Shown one piece after another: positions 17,682-26,885 of a stretch of 64,000 bases of DNA; within the stretch, counting starts at the first letter, position 1, and each line of letters opens with the position of its first letter. This DNA is from Thermomicrobiales bacterium (GTDB lineage Bacteria > Chloroflexota > Chloroflexia > Thermomicrobiales > UBA6265), in assembly GCA_030447415.1 (NCBI GenBank), contig JAUJOZ010000011.1:29599-93598 (forward strand), in the 5' to 3' direction. Position numbers and translations under genes: made by a program. The notes below the pieces were generated by a model. That model was given only the letters and a program-made list of their open reading frames with translations, searched no databases and had not been told where the DNA came from.

Positions 17682-18881
17682 ATGGAGAGCACGGCCCGCA
17701 TCACCGCCCCAAACGCCCCCGTCCAACTCGTCCCGGTCTTGCCGCGGACAACGCTGACCGCCATGGTGAAGCGCCTCGCGGCCGAGCACGGGTTGACCGT
17801 CTCCGCCGTCACGACCGCCGAGGCATTCCCAGAGCTGGAGGAGCGGCTCCTCGCGCACATATCGCGGGGTCATGTGCGCGGGCTCGACTGGTTCACCCCC
17901 GACCGCGCCCGCTTCTCGACCACCCCCCGCAACCTTCAACCGAGCGCGGTCTCCATCCTTGCCGTCGGCATCGCCTATTGGTCGGTCGATCCTGGCAAGC
18001 CGGACGACGGCGTGCCCCGCGGCCGCATCGCACGCTACGCGTGGGGTGTTGACTACCACGATCTGCTCAAGCAGCGGATCCGCGCGCTCCACCGCGCCGT
18101 CGAGAAGCTCATAGGCTGCCCGGTCGAGGCCCGGTTCCTCGTCGACACCGCTCGCATCGTCGACCGCGCCGTGGCCGCCCGCGCCGGGCTCGGGTGGTAC
18201 GGCAAGAACGCCTGCCTGATCATCCCCGGCCGCGGCTCCTGGGTCCTCCTGGGCGAGCTCCTCCTCGACCTAGAGCTTGAACCGGACGCGCCGCTGACCA
18301 AGCATTGCGGCCGCTGCTCGCTGTGCCTAGATCACTGCCCCACCGGCGCGATCGTCGCTCCCTACACGGTCGACACTCCCCGCTGCCTCTCCTTCCAGAC
18401 GATCGAGCAGAAGGGAGCGATCCCTCGCGAGCTGCGTCCGCTTCTCGGCGACTGGGTCTACGGCTGCGATGTCTGCCAGGAGGTCTGTCCCTACACCAAG
18501 GCGGCAAATCCGGACCCCGATCCCGCCTTCCTCCCGCGCAGTGTCGAGAACGCCTACCCCTCGCTCCGCTGGCTGCTCGAGATGACGCAGGAGGAGTTCT
18601 CCGCCACCTATCGCGACACCCCGGTCCCCCGCGCCAAACGCCGCGGCCTCGCCCGCAACGCCGCCGTCGCCTTCGGCAACGTCGGCACCTGCGACGACGT
18701 CCCGTTCCTAGCCGACGTGGTCTCGAACCACGACGAGCCGCTGGTCCGTGGGCACGCCGCCTGGGCGCTTGCTCGCGTCGGCGGCGCCCGAGCGCGTCGG
18801 GTACTGGAGGTGCGCCGGGCGTTTGAGGCCAACGACGAGGCAAGGGAGGAGGTCGGCGTCGCCTTGGAGGAAGCGGGGTAG
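17682..18881 (+). CDS. queG: Epoxyqueuosine reductase
   Basis: A 399-residue cobalamin-dependent iron-sulfur enzyme that reduces epoxyqueuosine to queuosine in tRNA. The N-terminal half has the QueG pattern (ARYAWGVDYHDLLKQR, FLVDTARIVDRAVAARAGLGWYGKN). The two 4Fe-4S clusters are supported by CGRCSLCLDHCPTGA and CDVCQEVCPY plus the Cys in TPRCLSFQTIEQKG. The last 70 residues form HEAT-like repeats (RGLARNAAVAFGNVG, RGHAAWALARVGG) seen in full-length QueG. ATG 17682 gives a normal length but has no obvious ribosome-binding site. No other queuosine genes are in the window. Confidence 0.92.
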   Translation: MESTARITAPNAPVQLVPVLPRTTLTAMVKRLAAEHGLTVSAVTTAEAFPELEERLLAHISRGHVRGLDWFTPDRARFSTTPRNLQPSAVSILAVGIAYWSVDPGKPDDGVPRGRIARYAWGVDYHDLLKQRIRALHRAVEKLIGCPVEARFLVDTARIVDRAVAARAGLGWYGKNACLIIPGRGSWVLLGELLLDLELEPDAPLTKHCGRCSLCLDHCPTGAIVAPYTVDTPRCLSFQTIEQKGAIPRELRPLLGDWVYGCDVCQEVCPYTKAANPDPDPAFLPRSVENAYPSLRWLLEMTQEEFSATYRDTPVPRAKRRGLARNAAVAFGNVGTCDDVPFLADVVSNHDEPLVRGHAAWALARVGGARARRVLEVRRAFEANDEAREEVGVALEEAG

Positions 18882-18888
18882 AAACACG

Positions 18889-18917
18889 AAGCCCCTTGGC
18901 ATAAAGCCAAGGGGCTT
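18889..18917. terminator. Bidirectional terminator between queG and rpmB
   Basis: AAGCCCCTTGGC at 18889-18900 is exactly complementary to 18906-18917 across an ATAAA loop, a 12-bp stem. It lies just after the queG stop and downstream of the convergent rpmB gene. The T-richer tail (CGTGTTTCT) is on the minus strand, so it should stop rpmB transcripts as well as queG ones. Confidence 0.8.
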
Positions 18918-19042
18918 GATCGATCGAAGGAGAACCACCTCGCCGGCTCACCTTGGCTTATCCGGCGGAGCCTCGGCCCTTCAGCTTCGGGGGACGTGAC
19001 AGGCATGTCCCGGATGTCGAAACGGGCGGTGGTCGCCGATCG

Positions 19043-19237
19043 CTACGCCCCGCGACCTGCCTTCATCGCCGTCCGCATACAGCGGGTGCAGACGTTGACC
19101 CGCTTCGAGACGCCGTTAATGACCATCACCTTCGATTGCACGTTCGGCTTAAACATTCGGTTGGTCCGGCGCTTCGAGAAGCTGACATTGTGGCCGAATA
19201 CCGTTGTCTTGCCGCAGACATCGCACTTGCCGCTCAC
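19043..19237 (-). CDS. rpmB: 50S ribosomal protein L28
   Basis: A 64-residue L28 of the zinc-binding type. It starts VSGKCDVCGKTTVFGHNVSF and has SKRRTNRMFKPNVQ and the second cysteine pair CTRCMRT near the C-terminus. GTG 19237 is the correct start, as the upstream extension is not L28-like; GGGAG lies six bases before it. It is monocistronic and ends towards the shared terminator with queG. Confidence 0.95.
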   Translation of the reverse strand: MSGKCDVCGKTTVFGHNVSFSKRRTNRMFKPNVQSKVMVINGVSKRVNVCTRCMRTAMKAGRGA

Positions 19238-19415
19238 CCGAGTCTCCCTTTCCCTGTTCTTCCATCGTCGTTGGTCACATCGTCGTTGGTCACTTCGGAC
19301 GCGGGCGCGAGCGCAAACCTGAAAAAACGGCTGGACGGCGCCACGACGAGCACCTATCCTAGCACGATGGGGGGGGCCGAACAACGTCCCAAGTATCATC
19401 ACGAGGCAGGCATCG

Positions 19416-19823
19416 ATGAACCATCATCCAACCCATGCCACCACCGGACGCGACGCGACGACCCACCCTGACGGCCGCGTCGAGATTGCCGAAAGCGCCA
19501 TCGCCGCCATCGTTCACGGTGCGGTCCTGTCGTGCTACGGCATCGTCGATATGGCTCCACGCTCGCTCGGCTCCGCCATCGTGAAGCGGCTGGGCCTAAC
19601 GAAGCCGACCCGCGGCATCGCCGTTGCCGTCGCGGACGGCCGGATCACCGTCGACCTGTCCGTCGTGATGGAGTACGGCACGCCCATCTTCACCGTCGCC
19701 AAGAACGTGATGACCACGGTCAAGTTCCAGGTCGAGCGCACGCTCGGCATGCCGGTCGAGCGTGTCAACGTGACCGTCCAGGGGCTGCGCGTCAGCCCTG
19801 ACGGCGCACGGGGCCGGGCGTGA
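19416..19823 (+). CDS. Asp23/Gls24 family protein (first copy)
   Basis: A 135-residue alkaline-shock/Asp23 family protein, a small envelope-associated fold often found beside fakA (yloU-yloV in Bacillus). Key pattern: VEIAESAIAAIVHGAVLSCYGIVDM, then GIAVAVADGRITVDLSVVMEYGT, then VERVNVTVQGLRV. The stop overlaps the fakA GTG by four bases. A second paralogue sits at 41383 next to nusB, so the two copies probably serve separate roles. Confidence 0.88.
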   Translation: MNHHPTHATTGRDATTHPDGRVEIAESAIAAIVHGAVLSCYGIVDMAPRSLGSAIVKRLGLTKPTRGIAVAVADGRITVDLSVVMEYGTPIFTVAKNVMTTVKFQVERTLGMPVERVNVTVQGLRVSPDGARGRA

Positions 19824-21562
19824 CGGACCCCGCACCCGGCGTGAGCGGCCGCGCGCCGACGGCCCCGACCGTTCCAGCCGTCTGGGACGGCGGTGCCCTC
19901 CTCGGGGCGATCACCGCCGCCACCGATCGGCTGTCCGTCAATCGCGACGCGGTCAATGCCCTCAACGTCTTCCCCGTCCCCGACGGTGACACAGGCACCA
20001 ACATGGGCCTGACCATGCGCGCCGCCGTCGACGAGGCGCCCAACGGCCTTGCCCCAGGCGCGGGGGCGGGAGAGATCGCCGCCAAGATCGCCTACGGGGC
20101 GCTGATGGGCGCCCGCGGCAACTCCGGCGTCATCCTTTCACAGGTCTTCCGCGGCTTCGCTAAGGCGATTGAGGGACGGCAGGAGATCGACGGCCGCGAC
20201 CTGGCCAAGGCCCTGGCCGGCGCCCGCGAGATGGCCTACAAGGCGGTGATGCGCCCCGTCGAAGGGACAATGCTGACCGTCGTCCGGGTCGCCGCCGAGC
20301 GGGCGGAAGTGGTCGCCGAGCGAACCCCGGCCCTCCTGACCGTTCTCGCCGACGCGGTCCACGGCGCTCAGCACGCCCTCGCCACCACCCCGGACCTGCT
20401 CGACATCTTGCGTCAGGCCGGGGTGGTCGACGCTGGTGGCCAGGGCATCGTCTACATCCTCGAGGGGATGGAACGCTACGCGCGCGGCGAGGGCGCCGTC
20501 ACTGTCGGCGAAGAGACCACACCCGCCCACCCCCTGGGTCAGGATATGGCGTTCCTCGACCAGATCGAGGAGTTGCATGGCGACGACGCCTTCGGCTACT
20601 GCACCAACTTCATGGTCTTCGGCGAGGGAATCGATTTCGAGCACTCCCGGTCGGCGCTGGCGGCGATGGGTCAGTCTGCCGTGATCGTCGGGGACGATAC
20701 GGTCCTCAAGGTCCACATTCACACCCTCAACCCCGGCCAGGTCCTCGACTACGCGCTCGGCCTCGGCAGTCTGGACCAGATCAAAATCGACAACATGCAG
20801 GCCCAGACCCGCAGCCTCTCAGCCCAACGCGACGCCACCCGGGACGACGGCGGCGCCTCGGTTCCCGCCACCCCTCGACCGCCAGTTCCCGATCCACAGC
20901 CGATCGGCAGCCAGGCCGTCCTCGCGGTGGCCGCCGGCGATGGCCTGGCGGCGGCGTTGCGGTCGATGGGGGCGACCGGGATCGTGGCCGGCGGTCAGAC
21001 GATGAACCCGAGCATCGAGGAGTTGCTCGCCGCGGTCGCGGCGGCGCCAACCGACGAGGTCATCCTCCTCCCTAACAACTCGAACATCGTCCTCACGGCC
21101 AACCAGGTGCCCGAGCTCACCTCCAAGCGGGTTGGCGTGGTGCCGAGTCGCTCCGTTCCCCAAGGGCTGGCCGCCCTTGCCGCCTACAATGCCGACGAGG
21201 CGCTGGAGGACAACGTCCGCGAGATGACCGCCGCGCTAGCGGGCGTCCGCACCATTGAGCTGACGCGCGCGGTTCGGGACGCGACGCTGAACGGGGTGAG
21301 CGTGCGGGAAGGGCAGGTGATCGGTCTCCTGGATGATTGCCTCGTGGCGAGCGGCGACGACCCAACCGCCGTCGCTTGTGCCACCCTGGAGGAAGCCAAC
21401 CTGGACGAGGCCGAGCTGGTGACCATCTTTACAGGCGAGGGCGCCAAGCCCGAGCACACCGCCGATCTCCGCGCCTCGATCGTGGCCAACCACCCGGACA
21501 CCGCGGTCGAGGTCTACGACGGCGGGCAGCCACACTACCGGTTCGTGATCGCCGTCGAGTAG
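19820..21562 (+). CDS. fakA: Fatty acid kinase catalytic subunit FakA (DAK2 domain protein)
   Basis: A 580-residue YloV/FakA homologue that phosphorylates FakB-bound fatty acids to acyl-phosphate. The N-terminal DhaL-like ATP domain has NVFPVPDGDTGTNM with the Mg-binding Asps, GARGNSGVILSQ and DAGGQGIVYILEGM. The C-terminal domain has EDLxxx-type features (FGYCTNFMVFG, VILLPNNSNI). Length is typical. The GTG start overlaps the asp23 stop, and two fakB-type genes follow at 52 bp and 0 bp, giving a complete kinase operon. Confidence 0.9.
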   Translation: MTDPAPGVSGRAPTAPTVPAVWDGGALLGAITAATDRLSVNRDAVNALNVFPVPDGDTGTNMGLTMRAAVDEAPNGLAPGAGAGEIAAKIAYGALMGARGNSGVILSQVFRGFAKAIEGRQEIDGRDLAKALAGAREMAYKAVMRPVEGTMLTVVRVAAERAEVVAERTPALLTVLADAVHGAQHALATTPDLLDILRQAGVVDAGGQGIVYILEGMERYARGEGAVTVGEETTPAHPLGQDMAFLDQIEELHGDDAFGYCTNFMVFGEGIDFEHSRSALAAMGQSAVIVGDDTVLKVHIHTLNPGQVLDYALGLGSLDQIKIDNMQAQTRSLSAQRDATRDDGGASVPATPRPPVPDPQPIGSQAVLAVAAGDGLAAALRSMGATGIVAGGQTMNPSIEELLAAVAAAPTDEVILLPNNSNIVLTANQVPELTSKRVGVVPSRSVPQGLAALAAYNADEALEDNVREMTAALAGVRTIELTRAVRDATLNGVSVREGQVIGLLDDCLVASGDDPTAVACATLEEANLDEAELVTIFTGEGAKPEHTADLRASIVANHPDTAVEVYDGGQPHYRFVIAVE

Positions 21563-21613
21563 GGGAGGCCGCGAGTTGGCCCAAAGGGCGGACGGCGCGC
21601 CGGAGGGGATGCG

Positions 21614-22468
21614 ATGCCGCGTGTCGCGATCGTCACCGACAGCACGTCGGACCTGCCGCCGGAGGTGCGCGCGCGCCACCGGGTCACGATGGTCCCACTC
21701 AACGTCCACTTCGGGACCGAAGTCTTCCGCGACCAACTTGATATCTCGACCGACGACTTCATGCACCGCCTCCAGCGCGAAGCGAAGCTGCCGACCACCT
21801 CGCAGCCGTCGGCCGGTCTCTTCGAGGACACCTTCCGCCGCCTCGGCCATGACCACGACGCCGTCGTCGCCATCCTCATCTCTGCCAAGCTGAGCGGCAC
21901 GGCGCAGTCGGCCACGATTGCGCGCGATGCGGCGGCCGACGTGGTCCCCGTAGAGGTCGTCGATTCGCTAAGCGCCTCGATGGGGCTCGGCTTTCAGGTG
22001 CTGCGCGGGGCGGAGCTGGCGGCGGATGGGCTGGACGCGAGCGCGATCGCGGAGCGCCTGCGGGCGGAAACCGGGCTCTACCACCTCGTCTTCTTCGTCG
22101 ATACGCTCGAGTACCTGCAGCGAGGCGGGCGCATTGGACGGGCCGCGGCGCTCGTCGGCGGGCTGCTCAACCTCAAGCCACTGCTCCGGGTCGACGAGGG
22201 GCAGATCGTCCCCTTCGAGCGGACTCGGACCAGGGCGCGCGCGATGCAGGGACTGGTCGACTTCGTCCGCGGGCTGCCGGCCGTCGAGCGGTTGAGCGTC
22301 CTCTACAGCTCCACACCGGACGAGGCCGCCACGCTCGCCGACCGGCTTGCCACCGAGGCGGCGCTGCCCCGTGATCGGATCATGCTGGCCCAGATGAGTC
22401 CCGTCATCGGCACGCACGTCGGGCCGGGGGCGATGGGGGTCGCCGTCGCCGAAGGGGAGGGCAGCTAG
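21614..22468 (+). CDS. fakB: DegV family fatty-acid-binding protein (FakB, copy 1)
   Basis: A 284-residue DegV-fold lipid-binding protein that presents a fatty acid to FakA. Motifs: VAIVTDSTSDLPPEV at the N-terminus, LPTTSQPSAGLFEDTF, ISAKLSGTAQSA, and FVDTLEYLQRGGRIGRA with the Arg that contacts FakA in characterised FakBs. It is separated from fakA by 51 bp and directly abuts the second copy. Paralogous FakBs usually differ in saturated versus unsaturated acyl preference; which is which cannot be read here. Confidence 0.9.
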   Translation: MPRVAIVTDSTSDLPPEVRARHRVTMVPLNVHFGTEVFRDQLDISTDDFMHRLQREAKLPTTSQPSAGLFEDTFRRLGHDHDAVVAILISAKLSGTAQSATIARDAAADVVPVEVVDSLSASMGLGFQVLRGAELAADGLDASAIAERLRAETGLYHLVFFVDTLEYLQRGGRIGRAAALVGGLLNLKPLLRVDEGQIVPFERTRTRARAMQGLVDFVRGLPAVERLSVLYSSTPDEAATLADRLATEAALPRDRIMLAQMSPVIGTHVGPGAMGVAVAEGEGS

Positions 22469-23329
22469 GTGGCAGCCGAAGCAGGCCAGTCACGACCCGT
22501 GGCGGTCGTCACCGACTCCACGGCGGACCTGCCCTCGGCCCTGGCCGCGGCGCCCAACATCACGGTTGTCCCGCTCTCGGTGCGCTTCGGCGAGCGGGCC
22601 TATCTGGACCGGGTCGAGCTCGGTCCCCACGAATTCCTCACCCAGCTTCGTGCCGCGGCCACGCTGCCCACCACCTCGCAGCCGCCGGTCACCGCATTCG
22701 AGGCAGCGTTCCGCACCGCGCTCGATGCCGGTTGCGACATCCTGTGCATTACGCTCGCCAGCGCGCTCTCCGGGACTCACAACGCCGCTCGACTCGCGGC
22801 GGAGTCCGTCGGCACCGATCGGGTCCGCGTCGTCGATTCGGGCACGGTCACGATGCGGCTCGGCTGGGCGGCGCTGGCCGCGGCTCGTGCCGCGATGGGC
22901 GGCGCCGACCTTGCCGGCGCGGAGGCGGCCGCGCGTGCGGCGTTGGAGCGCGCCCACCTCTACTGCGTGCTCGACACCCTCGACTACGTCTACCGCGGCG
23001 GCCGCATCGGTCGAGCGTCTCAGCTCGTCGGTTCCATGTTGAGCATCAAGCCAATCCTGACCGTGCGGGACGGGGAGGTGATCCCGGTCGAGCGGGTGCG
23101 GACCTGGTGCAAGGCGCTTGACCGGATGGTGGAGCTCGCCCGATCCCACGCGCCGCTCGCCGAGCTCGCCGTGCTGCACGTCGGCAACCCCGTCGACGCC
23201 CGCGCCGTTGCCGACCGCCTCGGCGAGTTGGTTCCCGACGGCGCGGTGCTTGTCACGGAGGCGGGTCCCGTCATTGCGGCCTACGCCGGTCCCGGTGCGG
23301 TCGGGGTCGTGCCGTTGGCGGCGAGATAG
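22469..23329 (+). CDS. fakB: DegV family fatty-acid-binding protein (FakB, copy 2)
   Basis: A 286-residue tandem paralogue of the previous gene. It aligns throughout (VAVVTDSTADLPSAL, LPTTSQPPVTAFEAAF, ASALSGTHNAARLA, VLDTLDYVYRGGRIGRA) but is clearly diverged, so the duplication is old. GTG 22469 follows the stop codon of copy 1 with no spacer, showing tight coupling. About 130 bp separate it from recG. Confidence 0.9.
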   Translation: MAAEAGQSRPVAVVTDSTADLPSALAAAPNITVVPLSVRFGERAYLDRVELGPHEFLTQLRAAATLPTTSQPPVTAFEAAFRTALDAGCDILCITLASALSGTHNAARLAAESVGTDRVRVVDSGTVTMRLGWAALAAARAAMGGADLAGAEAAARAALERAHLYCVLDTLDYVYRGGRIGRASQLVGSMLSIKPILTVRDGEVIPVERVRTWCKALDRMVELARSHAPLAELAVLHVGNPVDARAVADRLGELVPDGAVLVTEAGPVIAAYAGPGAVGVVPLAAR

Positions 23330-23460
23330 GCATCAACTCGCGGGCGAGCCGCCCGACTCCACGCCTCTACCGTCCGTCCATGTCCGTGCCGCGACCCGCG
23401 CGGGCGATTCCTATCACTCCGTCTGACGCATGGCCTCGCGCTTGATCGGGTAAACTGACG

Positions 23461-26040
23461 GTGCCCCGCACCGCCTGGCGCGCCTGGAAACGGACACGAC
23501 GCCGCGTGAGCTCCACCCAACGTCGAACGACTCGGAGGCCGGAAGGCGCGGTCCCGACGACCCGGCCGATCCCCCTCCCGCCGCCGGATGACTTGATCGA
23601 CAGCGCGTTGGAGGCGCTGCGGCGGGAGTGGCGCGCCGGTGGCACCGGTGGCATGCCGTTCAAGATGGCCGCTGCCAACATCCAGCGCCTGCGGGAGCGT
23701 GCGGCCACCCAACAAGCCGCGACGGCGGTCGAGGCGGTCGAGCGGCGGCTCGCCGCCTATCGCGGCCTGCCGGCCGAGCGGCGGAAGGACGAACTGGCGC
23801 AGATCGCCGCCGCGCTGAACGCGCTGCGGCCGCACCTACGACTGGCCGAAACTCCCGCCCCCTTGGTCGGCAAGCTTCCGGGCGCGGTGGCGCCGGTGCG
23901 GGGCGTCAAAGCCAGGTCCGAGCCGAAGGAGGCTTCTTCTCCGCCGATCAGACCCCTTCCCCCCGACGCGCCGGCGACGGCGCTGCCCCGGGTCGGTCCG
24001 TCCGTTGCCAAGAAGCTGGCCAACCTCGACGTCAAGACGATCGAGGACCTGCTGACCCTGGCGCCGCGGCGCCACATCGACTACTCACGGACCGAGCGGA
24101 TCGGGTCGGTCCTCGGCTTCGTGCCGGGGGGCGAGGTCACCGTTCGGGGCGAGGTGGTCGACATCCAGGAGGTCCGCGGTCCGGGAGCGCCGCGGGTCGT
24201 GGTCAAGCTGGCCGACGCCACCGGCTGGGTCCGAATCACCTGGTTCAATCTGTACGTCGCCCGGCAGCTCGCCCTCGGTGACGAGATCGCCGTCAGCGGC
24301 AAGCTCGACGCGGGCTACGGCGCCCCGAGCTTCACCTCCCCGGAGTGGGAAAAGGTCGGCGGCCAGGGCGACATGCCGCTCTCCACCGGACGCCTGACTC
24401 CCGTCTACCCGCTCACTCAGGGGATTGCTCAAAAGACGATGCGCGGCCTGACGCGGGCTGCGCTCGACGCCACCCGGACCACGGTCGAGGAGTTCCTGCC
24501 GGGGGCCGTCCGCCACGCGGCCGGCTTGCCCGACCTGCGCCGGGCGTACGAGCAGGCCCACTACCCGGACGGCCACGGCGAGCTGGAGCTGGCGCAACGC
24601 CGGCTCGCTTTCGACGACCTGTTCCTCCTCCAGCTCGGCCTCGTGCGACGCAAGCGGGAACGTCGCGCCTTCGGCGGCATCCCGTTCGCGGTCGATCAGA
24701 CGCTCCTGCACCGCTTTCGGCGCGGGCTGCCATTTCGTCTCACCGACGCGCAGGAACGAGCACTCGACGAGATTCTGGCCGACCTGGAGCGGCCGCAGCC
24801 GATGGGTCGGCTGCTCCAAGGCGACGTCGGGTCCGGCAAGACCGTGGTGGCCGCCGCCGCTGTCCTGGTCGCCCACAGCAACGACCACCAAGCGGCCGTG
24901 ATGGCCCCGACCGAGATCCTGGCCGAGCAGCACTTCCACAACCTGCGCGGGCTCTACGCTCCTCTGGCTGAGACCGACCGGCCGACCGTGGCGCTCCTGA
25001 CCGGGAGCACCCGCGCGGCCGAGCGGCGGCGTACGGTGGCCGCCGCGGCGAGCGGCGAGCTGGAAGTCCTGGTCGGGACGCACGCCCTGATCCAGGAGGC
25101 GGTCGCCTTTCGGCGGCTCGGCCTCTCGGTCGTCGATGAACAGCACCGCTTCGGTGTCCGCCAGCGGGCGGGCCTGCCAGACAAGGCGATGGGGGCGCAA
25201 CCCCACGTCCTGTCGATGACCGCGACGCCGATCCCGCGAACGCTCAATATGGTGCTCAACGGCGACCTCGACGTCTCGGTCATCGCCGAGCGCCCACCCG
25301 GTCGCGTCCCAATCGAGACGCGCCGCTACGTCGGCTCGGAGCGCGTCGCGGCCTACGATCTGGTGCGGGCGGAGGTGGCGCGGGGGCACCAGGTCTTCGT
25401 CATCTGCCCGCTAGTCGAGGCGTCAGAGGCGACGGAGGCAAAGGCCGCGGTGGCCGAGGGAGAGCGGCTCCAGCGCGAGGTCTTCCCGGAGATGCGAATC
25501 GCGATCTTGCACGGACGGATGAGCGGCAAAGACAAGGATGCCGTGATGACGGCGTTCCGCGACCGCGAGTACGACGTGTTGGTGTCAACCTCGGTGATCG
25601 AGGTCGGAATCGACGTACCGAACGCGACGGTGATGCTGGTGGAGGGCGCGGATCGCTTCGGTCTGTCGCAGCTTCACCAGTTCCGCGGGCGGGTCGGACG
25701 TGGCGGCGCCCGCTCCTACTGCCTGCTGCTCGCCGACGAGACAACGCCGGACGGCGAGGAGCGGCTGCGGATGATGGTCGAGACCGACGATGGCTTTCTG
25801 CTGGCTGAGAAGGACCTGGAGCTGCGCGGGCCCGGCGACTTCATCGGCACCCGCCAAAGCGGGCTGCCGGAGATGAGCTGGCTCGACGGCAGCTTCGACA
25901 CCCGCTTACTCGACCGCGCCCGCGCTGCCGCCGAAGACATCCTCGACGCTGACCCCGAACTGCGCACCGCCGAGCACGAACGGCTGCGCGACCGGTTGCA
26001 CCTCTTCTGGGCGAAGGCCTCGCCCGACGTGCCGTTGTAA
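23461..26040 (+). CDS. recG: ATP-dependent DNA helicase RecG
   Basis: An 859-residue branch-migration helicase that remodels stalled forks and Holliday junctions. After an N-terminal extension of about 175 residues (as in some thermophile RecGs), a helix-hairpin region LPRVGPSVAKKLANLDVKTI leads into the wedge/OB domain (GEVTVRGEVVDIQEV). Helicase motifs follow: I GDVGSGKTVVAA, II DEQHRFGVRQR (DEQH rather than DEAH), III MTATPIPRTL, and VI QFRGRVGRGG. The TRG motif area is ELRGPGDFIGTRQSGLP. GTG 23461 is the only start giving the full extension. Confidence 0.95.
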   Translation: MPRTAWRAWKRTRRRVSSTQRRTTRRPEGAVPTTRPIPLPPPDDLIDSALEALRREWRAGGTGGMPFKMAAANIQRLRERAATQQAATAVEAVERRLAAYRGLPAERRKDELAQIAAALNALRPHLRLAETPAPLVGKLPGAVAPVRGVKARSEPKEASSPPIRPLPPDAPATALPRVGPSVAKKLANLDVKTIEDLLTLAPRRHIDYSRTERIGSVLGFVPGGEVTVRGEVVDIQEVRGPGAPRVVVKLADATGWVRITWFNLYVARQLALGDEIAVSGKLDAGYGAPSFTSPEWEKVGGQGDMPLSTGRLTPVYPLTQGIAQKTMRGLTRAALDATRTTVEEFLPGAVRHAAGLPDLRRAYEQAHYPDGHGELELAQRRLAFDDLFLLQLGLVRRKRERRAFGGIPFAVDQTLLHRFRRGLPFRLTDAQERALDEILADLERPQPMGRLLQGDVGSGKTVVAAAAVLVAHSNDHQAAVMAPTEILAEQHFHNLRGLYAPLAETDRPTVALLTGSTRAAERRRTVAAAASGELEVLVGTHALIQEAVAFRRLGLSVVDEQHRFGVRQRAGLPDKAMGAQPHVLSMTATPIPRTLNMVLNGDLDVSVIAERPPGRVPIETRRYVGSERVAAYDLVRAEVARGHQVFVICPLVEASEATEAKAAVAEGERLQREVFPEMRIAILHGRMSGKDKDAVMTAFRDREYDVLVSTSVIEVGIDVPNATVMLVEGADRFGLSQLHQFRGRVGRGGARSYCLLLADETTPDGEERLRMMVETDDGFLLAEKDLELRGPGDFIGTRQSGLPEMSWLDGSFDTRLLDRARAAAEDILDADPELRTAEHERLRDRLHLFWAKASPDVPL

Positions 26041-26885
26041 TGGGGGCGGCCGGCCCCGGACGGCAGAGCAATGTCGGAGCGTTCGCCAGATGCGATGGGT
26101 CGTCAGGAGGATCGGTCCCGTGGTCCCTCCGACTAAGCCGATCACACGGTTGTGGCAACCCCGCGCGATCACTAGATCGCAGGCTCGAACCTCGGGTCCT
26201 CAGCCCGCTGAGCACTGGCTGAGGCGGGAATCGGTGCGTGGCGTGTGTCAGCCGCCGTGCTCGCCCGGATCTCCCTCATGTGCGGCGCGGTGCTGAATCG
26301 CGCGAGCCGCAACGACGGCGACGAGTGCCGCCGGATGATCGCGTGGAACAGACCGCCGAGTCGTTCCCGCTCGGGGGTCGCCGCCCTCTCCAATCAACCC
26401 GCGGACCGAATTGACCCGGCCCAGAGCAGCGAAGCTAGCCAGAAGCGGTGCCGTCGCATCGCCGCGGAGTTCGCCGCCGTCGCTCGGTGGGAACGTGGTC
26501 GCGGCGACGGCCGCCTGAGCGATCCGGGCACATTCGCCCGCGAGATGCTGCTCCGGTGGACGCAGGTCCTGCGCGGCGCGATGCGCCAAGCGACCGCGCT
26601 CGCCACGGCGTACCGCGCCTTCCTGCGTCGGGGACAGACGGTCCCCAACCGCGGTATTGCGCCGCGCTGTCGCACCTGTACGACGCGGATCGCCCATCAC
26701 GACGCTTGGGCATAGCCCCGGTTGCACAACCTGTCAGAGGCCCGGTGGGTGGCATCGAGGGGTCGGCCTCGTGTGCTGCTTCCGACGACGCGCAGGTGGC
26801 GCGACGCGTGCGATAATGCCCGTGGGCGGAGGCGTCACTTCGTTCGGTCCCGCGCCCCCGCGGGCCCCCTCTGTGTAGCCGCCTT
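26041..26885. other. Region with one doubtful open frame (26245-26715, +)
   Basis: About 845 bp with no recognised gene. A plus-strand frame from GTG 26245 to 26715 encodes 156 residues with mostly G/C third positions and helix-like segments (AREMLLRWTQVLRGAMRQA), so it might be a real small gene or a remnant. It has no family I know and no good ribosome-binding site. A T-loop-like GGCTCGAACC near 26190 does not fold as a tRNA. Confidence 0.3.

Noticed and set aside
26165..26230. tRNA-like T-loop (GGCTCGAACC)
   Set aside because: No 5-bp T-stem, acceptor stem or anticodon arm can be formed on either strand.
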